From Diorhabda sublineata (lineage: Eukaryota > Arthropoda > Insecta > Coleoptera > Chrysomelidae), in assembly GCF_026230105.1 (NCBI RefSeq), contig NC_079478.1:13841653-13905652 (forward strand): a stretch of DNA of 64,000 nucleotides, given 5' to 3'. The notes beneath the pieces were generated by a model, which worked only from the letters and a program-made list of their open reading frames with translations, made no database searches and was not told the origin of the DNA. Of this stretch, positions 23,690 through 35,000 are shown one piece after another (position 1 is the stretch's first letter; each line of letters starts with the position of its first letter). Made by a program: the position numbers and the translations under genes.

Positions 23690-24073
23690 CACTTTTAATT
23701 ACACACGTTTTATATAAGTGAATCAGCATCCAGTCGGCTCGGTGGATCTGACGTTTGTCGGAATTTGCTCAAAATGCTTCCCAACCTTCAAAATATACGT
23801 CTTGTTTCTAATTCCGCCAAAAACAATCAATTGGCCTCATTTGAGGCACATTAGTAATATTCCTAGTCTTCTCAATAAATGAAATTTTGACTCTGCAAAA
23901 GGTCTTCCCCAACGTCCTTTGCATAATGAGCGGTTGCCATATCTAACCAAAACACAAAATTTCCTTCAATTTGCTTTTTTTCTTTATGAAGTGTTTTAAT
24001 TTAAATCTGGTCCTCCTTTTTCATATATTTCGCCGTTTCATTCCCGTCAAAAGTAAAATATGACTCGTCGTTT
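23690..24073 (-). pseudogene. IS630/Tc1-type transposase, catalytic C-terminal part
   Basis: Minus-strand translation begins at the satellite edge with IKNDESYFTFDGNE (first catalytic Asp; family form DDESYF), followed by a deletion to NFVFWLDMATAHYAKDVGED (second Asp; family form FWPDLASAHYAK). Next come TNVPQMRPIDCFWRN and KQDVYFEGWEAF, where the family has NVPxxRPIEDFWxxLxxxVYxxGWEA. The catalytic Glu of RPIED is Asp here. The segment has one or more frameshifts and stops and lacks about 100 residues between the first two catalytic blocks. Its N-terminal continuation on the minus strand is interrupted by the tandem array, which starts exactly beside the DESYF motif. Confidence 0.85.
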
Positions 24074-27000
24074 TTGATTTTTGAACTACATTCTGTTCCT
24101 TTATAATGTTGCTTATAATTTTTTTCAATTTTGAATTTTCTAGCCAATTTCCGCCCGTAAACTTGATTTATGTTCCATTTGTTGCTTCTCAGAATATTTT
24201 CTATATAATTTTCTTGATTTTTGAACTATATTCTGTTCCTTTATGTTGTTGCTTATATATTTTTTTCAATTTTGAATTTTCTGGCCAATTTCCGCCCGAA
24301 CACTTGATTTTTGTTCCATTTGTTGATTCGCAGAATATTTTGGTACCGATTTTTTTGATTTTTGAACTAAATTCTGTTTCTTTATAATGTTGCTTATATA
24401 TTTTTTTCAATTTTGAATTTTCTAGCCAATTTCCGCCCGTAAACTTGATTTTTGTTCTATTTGTTGCTTCTCAGAATATTTTGGTACCGATTTTCTTGAT
24501 TTTTGAACTATATTCTGTTCCTTTATGATGTTGCTTATATATTTTTTTCAATTTTGAATTTTCTAGCCAATTTCCGCCCGTAAACTTGATTTATGTTCCA
24601 TTTGTTGCTTCTCAGAATATTTTCTATATAATTTTCTTGATTTTTGAACTATATTCTGTTCCTTTATGTTGTTGCTTATATATTTTTTTCAATTTTGAAT
24701 TTTCTGGCCAATTTCCGCCCGAACACTTGATTTTTGTTCCATTTGTTGATTCGCAGAATATTTTGGTACCGATTTTTTTGATTTTTGAACTACATTCTGT
24801 TCCTTTATAATGTTGCTTATAATTTTTTTCAATTTTGAATTTTCTAGCCAATTTCCGCCCGTAAACTTGATTTATGTTCCATTTGTTGCTTCTCAGAATA
24901 TTTTCTATATAATTTTCTTGATTTTTGAACTATATTCTGTTCCTTTATGTTGTTGCTTATATATTTTTTTCAATTTTGAATTTTCTGGCCAATTTCCGCC
25001 CGAACACTTGATTTTTGTTCCATTTGTTGATTCGCAGAATATTTTGGTACCGATTTTTTTGATTTTTGAACTACATTCTGTTTCTTTATAATGTTGCTTA
25101 TATATTTTTTTCAATTTTGAATTTTCTAGCCAATTTCCGCCCGTAAACTTGATTTTTGTTCTATTTGTTGCTTCTCAGAATATTTTGGTACCGATTTTCT
25201 TGATTTTTGAACTATATTCTGTTCCTTTATGATGTTGCTTATATATTTTTTTCAATTTTGAATTTTCTAGCCAATTTCCGCCCGTAAACTTGATTTATGT
25301 TCCATTTGTTGCTTCTCAGAATATTTTCTATATAATTTTCTTGATTTTTGAACTATATTCTGTTCCTTTATGTTGTTGCTTATATATTTTTTTCAATTTT
25401 GAATTTTCTGGCCAATTTCCGCCCGAACACTTGATTTTTGTTCCATTTGTTGATTCGCAGAATATTTTGGTACCGATTTTTTTGATTTTTGAACTACATT
25501 CTGTTTCTTTATAATGTTGCTTATATATTTTTTTCAATTTTGAATTTTCTAGCCAATTTCCGCCCGTAAACTTGATTTTTGTTCTATTTGTTGCTTCTCA
25601 GAATATTTTGGTACCGATTTTCTTGATTTTTGAACTATATTCTGTTCCTTTATGATGTTGCTTATATATTTTTTTCAATTTTGAATTTTCTGGCCAATTT
25701 CCGCCCGAACACTTGATTTTTGTTCCATTTGTTGATTCGCAGAATATTTTGGTACCGATTTTTTTGATTTTTGAACTACATTCTGTTCCTTTATGATGTT
25801 GCTTATATATTTTTTTCAATTTTGAATTTTCTGGCCAATTTCCGCCCGAACACTTGATTTTTGTTCCATTTGTTGATTCGCAGAATATTTTGGTACCGAT
25901 TTTTTTGATTTTTGAACTACATTCTGTTCCTTTATAATTTTGCTTATATATTTTTTTCAATTTTGAATTTTCTAGCCAATTTCCACCCGTAAACTTGATT
26001 TTTGTTCTATTTGTTGCTTCTCAGAATATTTTGGTACCGATTTTTTTGATTTTTGAACTACATTCTGTTCCTTTATAATGTTGCTTATATATTTTTTTCA
26101 ATTTTGAATTTTCTAGCCAATTTCCGCCCGAACACTTGATTTTTGTTCCATTTGTTGCTTCTCAGAATATTTTGGTACCGATTTTTTTGATTTTTGAACT
26201 ACATTCTGTTCCTTTATAATTTTGCTTATATATTTTTTTCAATTTTGATTTTTCTAGCCAATTTCCGCCCGTAAACTTGATTTATGTTCCATTTGTTGCT
26301 TCTCAGAATATTTTCTATATAATTTTCTTGATTTTTGAACTATATTCTGTTCCTTTATGTTGTTGCTTATATATTTTTTTCAATTTTGAATTTTCTGGCC
26401 AATTTCCGCCCGAACACTTGATTTTTGTTCCATTTGTTGATTCGCAGAATATTTTGGTACCGATTTTTTTGATTTTTGAACTACATTCTGTTCCTTTATA
26501 ATGTTGCTTATAATTTTTTTCAATTTTGAATTTTCTAGCCAATTTCCGCCCGTAAACTTGATTTATGTTCCATTTGTTGCTTCTCAGAATATTTTCTATA
26601 TAATTTTCTTGATTTTTGAACTATATTCTGTTCCTTTATGATGTTGCTTATATATTTTTTTCAATTTTGAATTTTCTAGCCAATTTCCGCCCGTAAACTT
26701 GATTTATGTTCCATTTGTTGCTTCTCAGAATATTTTCTATATAATTTTCTTGATTTTTGAACTATATTCTGTTCCTTTATGTTGTTGCTTATATATTTTT
26801 TTCAATTTTGAATTTTCTGGCCAATTTCCGCCCGAACACTTGATTTTTGTTCCATTTGTTGATTCGCAGAATATTTTGGTACCGATTTTTTTGATTTTTG
26901 AACTACATTCTGTTTCTTTATAATGTTGCTTATATATTTTTTTCAATTTTGAATTTTCTAGCCAATTTCCGCCCGTAAACTTGATTTTTGTTCTATTTGT

Positions 27001-28015
27001 TGCTTCTCAGAATATTTTGGTACCGATTTTCTTGATTTTTGAACTATATTCTGTTCCTTTATGATGTTGCTTATATATTTTTTTCAATTTTGAATTTTCT
27101 GGCCAATTTCCGCCCGAACACTTGATTTTTGTTCCATTTGTTGATTCGCAGAATATTTTGGTACCGATTTTTTTGATTTTTGAACTACATTCTGTTCCTT
27201 TATGATGTTGCTTATATATTTTTTTCAATTTTGAATTTTCTGGCCAATTTCCGCCCGAACACTTGATTTTTGTTCCATTTGTTGATTCGCAGAATATTTT
27301 GGTACCGATTTTTTTGATTTTTGAACTACATTCTGTTCCTTTATAATTTTGCTTATATATTTTTTTCAATTTTGAATTTTCTAGCCAATTTCCACCCGTA
27401 AACTTGATTTTTGTTCTATTTGTTGCTTCTCAGAATATTTTGGTACCGATTTTTTTGATTTTTGAACTACATTCTGTTCCTTTATAATGTTGCTTATATA
27501 TTTTTTTCAATTTTGAATTTTCTAGCCAATTTCCGCCCGAACACTTGATTTTTGTTCCATTTGTTGCTTCTCAGAATATTTTGGTACCGATTTTTTTGAT
27601 TTTTGAACTACATTCTGTTCCTTTATAATTTTGCTTATATATTTTTTTCAATTTTGATTTTTCTAGCCAATTTCCGCCCGTAAACTTGATTTTTGTTCTA
27701 TTTGCTGCTTCTCAGAATATTTTGGTACCGATTTTTTTGATTTTTGAACTACATTCTGTTCCTTTATGATGTTGCTTATATATTTTTTTCAATTTTGAAT
27801 TTTCTGGCCAATTTCCGCCCGAACACTTGATTTTTGTTCCATTTGTTGATTCGCAGAATATTTTGGTGCCGATTTTCTTGATTTTTGTACTACATTCTGT
27901 TCCTTTATAATGCTGCTTATAATATATTTTTTTTATTTTGAATTTTCTGCCCTATTTCCACAAACTGACCCCCAGTTTTTCGGCTTTATTTTTTGCTTCT
28001 CTGCCTGGTACTGAC
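24074..28015 (-). repeat. 141-bp satellite array, about 28 copies, transposase-derived
   Basis: A tandem array with a 140-142 base period, directly visible from recurrences of TTGATTTTTGAACTA at 24074, 24214, 24355, 24496, 24637, 24778, 24918, 25059, 25200 and so on to 27878, with a diverged edge copy to about 28015. Copies fall into at least three variants: one carries TTCTATATAATTTTC, another TTCGCAGAATATTTTGGTAC, a third TTCTATTTGTTGCTTCTCAG with the GGTACC ending. On the minus strand one frame reads SRKSVPKYSEKQQMEQKSS and another GRKLARKFKIEKN. These two match consecutive pieces of IS630/Tc1 transposases just before the DDESYF motif, which follows the last copy at 24073. The unit is therefore probably an amplified internal piece of that transposase gene. 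Because 141 is 47 codons, long frames stay open on both strands (up to 120 codons). These are by-products and are not called as genes. Confidence 0.95.
25270..27685. repeat. Higher-order duplication inside the satellite (1,409-bp unit)
   Basis: The block from about 25270 to 26270 is repeated with almost no change at 26680 to 27685, an offset of 1,409 bases (ten monomers). Translations of 25598-25960 and 27007-27369 are identical over 120 residues, as are 25290-25514 and 26699-26923 over 74. A rare variant, TTTCCACCCGTAAAC, occurs once in each block. A smaller shift of 704 bases (five monomers) relates 24106-24387 to 24810-25091. Confidence 0.85.
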
Positions 28016-28110
28016 TCTCCTTCCATCGAAAAACCTATCTCAACACGACGACAGATATCGTAGTCTGACTATTCCCATTATTTCAAGATGATTAACCATA
28101 AACGATTAGT
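28016..28110 (-). pseudogene. Possible N-terminal side of the array-interrupted transposase
   Basis: The minus strand entering the array reads YDICRRVEIGFSMEGESVPG, then REAKNKAEKLGVSLWK and GRKFKIKK. The later part is homologous to the satellite monomer (SVPKYSE... and RKFKIEK), which makes it the outermost, most diverged copy. The earlier part could be helix-turn-helix-region sequence of the same transposase, but it is too short for a firm call. Confidence 0.35.
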
Positions 28111-28517
28111 GGTAAATGCCTACTTTTCTTGCTAAGCTGTCTAAAAATCTATGAATTTTGTGTCCTCATATCCTTGTGTATGTAGTAAGTTCTATGCAAT
28201 ATTTTTGTCATTAATTTCGCTGTAGAACGTAAAAAAATCAACAAATTTGATGATATTTTCATATAAAAATATAATGGAAACTTTTTAACCTTTGACAACA
28301 ATACTTAGTGGTTGCATGAAAACGGTTAGCTAGTAGAGAATATTAGAATAACTATTGGTGCTACTCTTCTAGAATGAACATCCTAAATCAGTTGCCATCT
28401 TTTATTATTGTGTTTGAATTATTACTTTTGATTATTTTTCTATAGAAACTTATCATTATTTTACAATAGCAAATGACCGGAAAGAATCGATAAAATGTAT
28501 GAAAGGAAAATGAAAAC

Positions 28518-28728
28518 TAAAACCACAATAACTAAGTTGGAGTTTCTGGAACCGTTGGTGATAATGATACTGAACACACTGTTTACACTACTACACCAAC
28601 ACTGTAAACAGTTTATCTTCAGTCTCTGAAGACGATAGCTTGGTTATCGAAACTCGCGTCAGACAATACAATTGTGAGTGTTGGTGTAGTTGTAGTGAAA
28701 ACAGTGTGTTTAGTATAAAACCACAATA
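28518..28728 (+). mobile_element. Penelope-like short insertion with 13-bp target duplication
   Basis: A 185-base insert (28531-28715) lies between two exact copies of TAAAACCACAATA (28518-28530 and 28716-28728). Inside, an inverted repeat pairs 28567-28603 with 28677-28716 (arms about 37-40 bases with one three-base gap). The loop holds the hammerhead-like motif listed separately. No protein is encoded. Hammerhead motifs within terminal repeats, sometimes as inverted copies, are known from Penelope-like retroelements, which is the basis for the family assignment; no Penelope reverse transcriptase was found here. Confidence 0.65.
28622..28664 (+). ncRNA. Type I hammerhead-ribozyme-like motif
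   Basis: The hammerhead core order is present: CTGAAGA (28626-28632), stem II of six pairs (GATAGC 28634-28639 with GTTATC 28643-28648, one G-U pair, TTG loop), GAAA (28649-28652), a minimal stem III where A/C pair with G/T around a TCGC loop, and the cleavage triplet GTC (28658-28660). Stem I is closed by GTCT (28622-28625) pairing with AGAC (28661-28664). A very short stem III is typical of type I hammerheads in Penelope-like elements and retrozymes. Against it: one extra C (28633) sits between the core and stem II, stem I is only four pairs, and a competing CTTCAG/CTGAAG hairpin overlaps the core. Activity is unknown. Confidence 0.5.
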
Positions 28729-28729
28729 G

Positions 28730-31420
28730 CCTGACTCTTGAAAGGGCGTAAAGTGCTCTAGAAAATAAGAAGAATTATGCTAAGGAAGATGAGTCTCCTC
28801 CCAAATGTATAAGTAAAATATGTTCAGGTTTTAATGACGAAATCCTAGGATAAACGTGAAATCAAACTATCTAACGCCAGATAAACTTAAATCTCTACAT
28901 CACTGGCCTACACAGTTTAAAGAATTATTTTTATAATGCTAGTAGTTTCGAAGAATCGAAAAAATATTCATAAAGCTCTCACTTTTCCATATGTTCTTCA
29001 AATAGTTTATTGTTCACAGGTAATAAATTTTAGGATAAGCTATATTTAGGATTGGATCTGAAATAGGAAAGATTTTTCACTGAGGTATTATTAAATTGGC
29101 CAGTATTTATAAGCAGAAATATTTTATAGAGTGGGTTATCTATTATACGCAGTTGCAAAATTGCTCATAAGCCAGACCTTTTTCTAAAAAGAATTGGGAT
29201 CTTCATGTGTGCTGTGTCAGCTTAGGCGTGTAATTGGTTCAGTGAATGAAAGGTAAATGGGGATGTATGTCTTATGCAATTCTAGTGGTATGGCGAATAT
29301 TCACTAAATTATGATAATTGCTATTTTTCTATTACGATCACTGAAGTTGTTCCAAAGCATGAAAGCGTAATATCGAATATCCAAATGTGCAAACTGCCAT
29401 ATGAACTGTTCCTCGCAATGTAAATTTACCAGTGTCTTTGGATTGGCAAGATATTAATCTGAGAAATAATGAAGGTAATGAAGGTTTTTCAAGAAATTCC
29501 GAGGAAAATATTCACGTCTTGTTCCAGTCTTTTTGTCTCCTTTTCACATAAATTTGGACTAATAAAAAAATTTTATAAAGTTATCAATATGGTGAATGAA
29601 GGATTTGAATACCTAAGTACAAGCTTAATGCGCAAGAACTTAGAGCTTGAAACTCATTCACAAGTCTCATGAGGGGCTAGTTAATGACATTTTTTTATTG
29701 CCATTTATCATCTTTTTCTGAGCATTTGATGAGAATGATAAAAGAAAAAAACTAAATGCAAAAAAATATTTTTTATGTGTTATATGTTATTTTAATATCG
29801 GTTATACAAATGTAGCTCTTACACAATGGTAAAAAACATAACGTTAACTATCCTTTATTATTGCAACATATATAACAGATGTGTTAAAATTACATTTCCT
29901 TCCTTGGAAATTGGAAAGATTCCTGATGAGGTCCAATAATATTGAAACCGGTCGACATATCGGTGTCATGATCTTCGAAGTATTATAAATTTGTTATGAA
30001 ATGATTCGCGATATCTTTGAAATATATATTTATAATATCGCCGAAAATCTATGATATAAACAAGTCTAGACTTCAGTACCGATCCCAGATTTTATCTCTG
30101 TCCCTTACAGACACACATAATGATAATAAATGATATAAAGAGATGTAAACATTCCATCTCATTGAAATGTTATTAAGAAATAATTTATAAATATTAAACA
30201 ACTGGATCGTATAAATAAAGCTACTTGTACTTTTACTCAGTCATTGACTGTTGATAACCTATCCTACAGTGGACGAAAATAGACCAGGGTCATTGTTTGT
30301 AAACATAACATTGCTCTTAACGAAAAAAATCTTTTCATCATTCACTTTTATAAATCTTTAATATACATTCTTAACAATCCAGGAAAGTAAGGGCAAAGTA
30401 CAGTTCACATTTTTTAAATCAAAACAACAATGTCCACAACTCAAGATTCTGAATATATTAATTCAATGTTTCTCAACATAATTGCGACCATTTTCTTGTG
30501 GATTGGTGTAAATATGAAGCGAGATTCATTCAACAAGGGGAATATACTTACTCGGAGCTCGATAATAATAAATTAATGAATAGTGTAATCAAATCAAGTG
30601 TTCTCTTTCCTCCCGGCACATTACAGTTGATTCAGCGATTATGATAAATAAAAATCAATGAGATGAGACTCATTATGTAGTTTCCCCTCCATTTTAAAGA
30701 TATTCCTTTATAGAAATGTTATCCTCACTCTTTTATTGAAAGTACTTAAAAAAAACAATTCTCCCCTAATTTGATTCACTCATTAAAGTGTATTTTGAAA
30801 TTATTAGGCCCTCTAATGTTGAAGCTTGGATTGTTGTATATGTATATTTGGTTATGCCTATGTAATAAGATGATAATAATCATTTGATTACCAATATTTC
30901 CATGTTATATTGATCTAGAGTATTAGACTACTCTGTAAACCTGAATACAATTTCATGTAATAAAATTCTCTATTTTTTTATCATACTAACCCGTATTGAA
31001 GAATTTAATGAAGTACTGTTGAAAAGCTTTTAGAAGTTCTTTTTAATTTTAAATCAACCACCTGTAAGCAATTAGAAGTTTAAAAACAGCACTTTTGATC
31101 TACTCATGTCCTCGGGCATTTCATTTCCCTTTTATATTTTCGTTTTGTATTCAAGCACTCCACCCAAGACCTGAAAATAAAAAAAATATATCTTCTGTTT
31201 GTGATATTATATAATAACATTTGGCAAGCCAAACTTAATTTTTGTTTTTTTTTCTGCATAGACGGAGATATTTGGGACTTAAACTCAATATTCTCAGAAT
31301 CTTATTCCGAAACTCAAGTTTTCCGACAAATTTCATTAAGTTGGTGGATATACGAAGGAAATTAGTAATTTGGAAAATAAAATACGAGGGCTACCGGATA
31401 TAATGAACGGGGGTTATCCT
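28730..31420. other. AT-rich stretch, no gene recognised
   Basis: Only short frames. The plus frame at 29469-29672 (67 codons) and a 48-codon frame from 30430 show no known motif. A hammerhead-like CTGATGAGG...GAAACCGGTC occurs at 29923-29953 and is discussed among the findings. Confidence 0.45.
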
Positions 31421-31522
31421 AAATGCTCTGAAGAGGATAACTTGGTTATCGAAACTCGTATCAGACAGTGTAATTGTGAGTGTTGGTGTATTGGTATCGT
31501 GAACAGTTTAATATAAATATTA
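31421..31522 (+). repeat. Second copy of the Penelope-like hammerhead repeat, diverged
   Basis: From CTGAAGA at 31428 the sequence follows the 28626-28705 copy over about 80 bases (stem II GATAAC/GTTATC, GAAACTCG, then CAGACAG, AATTGTGAGTGTTGGTGTA, GTGAACAGTTTA). Stem II is fully Watson-Crick here, but the cleavage triplet has become ATC, stem III cannot form and stem I is lost. It lacks the inverted second arm. Confidence 0.7.
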
Positions 31523-31639
31523 TAATTCTTTTATTTTATTGGATAATATGGTATATAGATAAGTGGATGGAAGTTATCGACGTCAGTAGTGGATCCACTA
31601 GTTTTTAACCTAACAAAAAATGAAAAGTCATAAATAAAA

Positions 31640-32030
31640 AAAACCTTTGATTATTTTTCAAAATATTCTCCCATTGTTTCCACTTTTCAGATGTCCGACT
31701 AAAGCTTCTATGTCACTAAAAAATATGACGCATCTTTAGTCAAAATGTTCCTACATCGCCCTCTACCTCTTAACTGCGCCTTCAGCTTTGCGAAGAAAAA
31801 TATTCGGACAGGACCAAATCAGGGCTATTGGTGGGTGTTCAATCTGTATGAAGCAACATTCCTGTACAGTAACCTTAGAAGCGAAGCAGTGTGGACTGAA
31901 GCTTCTAAATTTTTAATTGATATAATTAGGCGGTTTGAGCATTTCACCCTTTGTCTTTTGGCGTTTACTAACGATGTTTTTTATTTATCTTCACAATAAA
32001 ATTATTCAAAATTAAATTATAGTTTATATG
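31640..32030 (-). pseudogene. mariner transposase C-terminal relic
   Basis: The minus strand reads NSPDLVLSEYF (third catalytic Asp of PSDYF changed to Glu), FFAKLKAQLRGRGR, then after stops KVETMGEYFEK. These follow the mariner order YSPDLAPSDYFLFPKLKxxLRGRRF ... W.KC..xxGDYFE. Upstream text is weak. Only the last third of the protein can be read, with several shifts. Family call good, subfamily unknown. Confidence 0.7.
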
Positions 32031-32039
32031 TTTCTACAA

Positions 32040-35000
32040 TGTGTCTTCCCATTGAAGCCGCCTGGTTTGACAAACTCTCAAATACAACAGTATATAGATA
32101 ATTTCGTTGTTGTGGCGGTTTTTCTTCAATTGACGAAACATAGGACAGGTGATAAGATGATAAAGTTGTTTCAAACCAAATCTTGAGTTCGATTAACCAG
32201 ATATGGACAGCATGATGGGACCATTACTAAGCATGCCACCACGATTTTTGTTTGGAAACGCACGCACAGTTTTCTCAAAGTCTCATAATACGTTGTTGAA
32301 TTTATTATATCCACCAGCACACTCAATATCTATCCCAAAACACGGAAAACAAATATATGTTAAAACATTACTGTGTTGTTATTCTATAGAATATTGTGTT
32401 TTGATGTTTCATGTTTTTATTAGCTGTTATTGGCATTAAAATAATTATATTTTTTGTCGTACTGCAAAAGAAACTTGCTCAAATTGTTGCATTGCTCAAA
32501 CACGTGGTTTTGTGTACCAACAAATCTCCAATGGCATAGAGAAAATATTAAAGATGGAGAGCGGGCATATAAATGAAATCATACTATTGCACGAGAGCGA
32601 AAGAACATCGGTTTACCACCTTCTATCTCTTTCTTCTCGCAAATAAATTCAAAACTTGCTATTCTCCTCTTTTGCTATTACGACCACTTGCAATTTTGAC
32701 GTTATTTCCATCCCATCAGCGTAGAGTAGAAAGAAATAGAGAGTGGTATACCGATGTTATTTCTATCTCTGCCCGTTTGGTCCTTTAAATTCCATAATCC
32801 ACGTTTGTACCAAAACTCGTAATGTGTTATCCGTATACTGCACAGAACTTTATAACAAAATAATCTTTTACATTTTTTCCGTTGGATCGACACAACGAAA
32901 AAATATGAAAATTTGGGCCTTTTTATCAACTTGTAGTAGGAAATTTTTTATTTCATTTGAGTCTGATTCTGAATTCCACAAAATAATAAAAACATGGAAA
33001 TTCCTCTGTTTTAAATGCGACAAACTATATATTTTCTCTGCTTCGGTATTAGAACAACGTTTTTCTCGCACGCATTTTCTTGTTAAAATGGTTGATTTTT
33101 GGTAATTTCTTGTAGTGAGTTGGTACCCTTGAATAACGATCCACTCTTCGATCATTGTGAGGGTGGTGTGAGGTTATTTCAATTTTAAGATATTATTAAT
33201 AATAAATGATACTGAGTTTTTAGAGAAAGTAAATGTAATCATTAAATATCATATTCTTTTGTTTTTTGGTTTAACAGGTAGTAAATTATTTATGGCGGTA
33301 GAGGTCACATCCCGCAATTCTGGAGGTGTAAATAAATGTTCTTCACAATAAATTCCGCTTGCGAGATGAGTTTTTTCTGATATAAGCAAACTTTTAAATT
33401 CAAACAGAGAAAATAATATGAAACACTCGTAATAGAACACCATTTGAGCGATCGATTCTTTGAAATTTGAAACTTTTCCTGGAATGAAAAGCCTTCTACT
33501 CCCATTTCTTATAAGACCAATATCTTGCACATAAAGTTTTTTGATTATCGATTATATTTATAGCACTTTGTAAAAATTTATATCTCTACTTTTTATAAAA
33601 AACAATTGAAGATGAATTCTCTAAATCAAATCTTCGCAGTTATCTGTACGTTATAAGATATTTCCAAGCACTTAATAAAATTGAGTGACAAAGATTTGTA
33701 GGTATTTACAGCAACCTAAGTTTCAAATGTGACTCGATCTATAGGAGATTGCAAATCATTATTGACTTTTTTTATCCTAGCTCTTAAAAAGTAGAATGAA
33801 AACTAGTATATCTGAAAATAACAATTAAAAATTTGTTTGCAATATTTATCTTGTAATTACACTTTTTTATACTTGTCATTACTTCAAAATCACTCAAATG
33901 TAGCATGGAATTTGTAAATATTTTGTAGTAACTGAGGAATGCAGTATGAGGCAGTAATAGAAACTAATAAATAACAATAAAAATATGATACCATTGATTT
34001 ATAAGACTTTTATTTTACAGTCAACAGTCGTTTTTCACAGTAAAATTATTGTGCTCTAAATTTTTGAGATATTCACTGGGCACAATATCAAAACCAATTA
34101 AATTCTTTTGCTCCGTTTGTTTGCTCAATATGTTTATTGTTTGATGAATTGATTCTCGATGCTAATAAGTTACTGGAAAAAATATGCAGGAACTTTTTAT
34201 AGTCCAGCAGGTGAACATATGCGATGAAGGGAAATTTTTATAAATATAATTTTAATATAAAAATATTAGTTATTTTGCTGTGATCTACATAAAGAAAGTT
34301 TCTATTCAATTCATGGTAAGATATTTGGAAAAGTGATGAAATTGTAACTGGAAGTGAATATTTATTGAAGTAATGAATTAAAAAATTGGAAATCCGATGA
34401 GTTTTAAAAACATGTTTTTTATTTAAATCATACTGCAATGACTTTGAGCACAAAAGAAAAGAGAACAAAAAGTTTCTACGCTTCTAAATGAACGAAACCG
34501 TTATGTCAAATCCATTGCCAAAATTATACAATTTTTGGTATGTAAAAGTACCACTACTTTGAAACAACATACTAGAACCAAGATTTTGAAATTTTCTTAT
34601 AAATTTAATGAAATGAATGGTATGAAAAGTAATTTTATACTTTTGCTCTAGAAAATCAAAAAATCATCCGATTTCGATGAAGTTTTCGTTTTTACGGCGG
34701 TTTTACGAAAAAAATATGGTAATAAAAAAAATGGAACTTGTATTGGTTTCAGGGCTTCAAATTTTCATAAAAATGCTCTCATTCTCGCATAATTGTTGAG
34801 AACTTTTTTCCAAAGAATCAAATAAAGTTGTTATAGTTTTTCTCATAATCTATATAAAAAAACGAACAAATTGAAAAAAAATTGTTGGTTTATCATTTTT
34901 TTACAATTAATAATAATTTCTCTTAAAATTGACCTTCTCTCACATATAATCGTTTATATATTTTTTATTAAGTAATCATTGAAGTTAGATAAACAAAAAT

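Noticed and set aside
24106..27369. Repeated open frames of 69-120 codons on both strands of the satellite
   Set aside because: They follow from the 141-bp period being a multiple of three. They lack starts, conservation evidence or domain structure as proteins, so they are described as a property of the array and not as genes.
24074..28015. CRISPR array
   Set aside because: Units are contiguous 141-bp repeats without unique spacers, in an insect-type genome.
33249..33530. 93-codon minus frame ending in NNLLPVKPKNKR as a recombinase N-terminus
   Set aside because: One short motif only, with no supporting catalytic residues or neighbouring parts.
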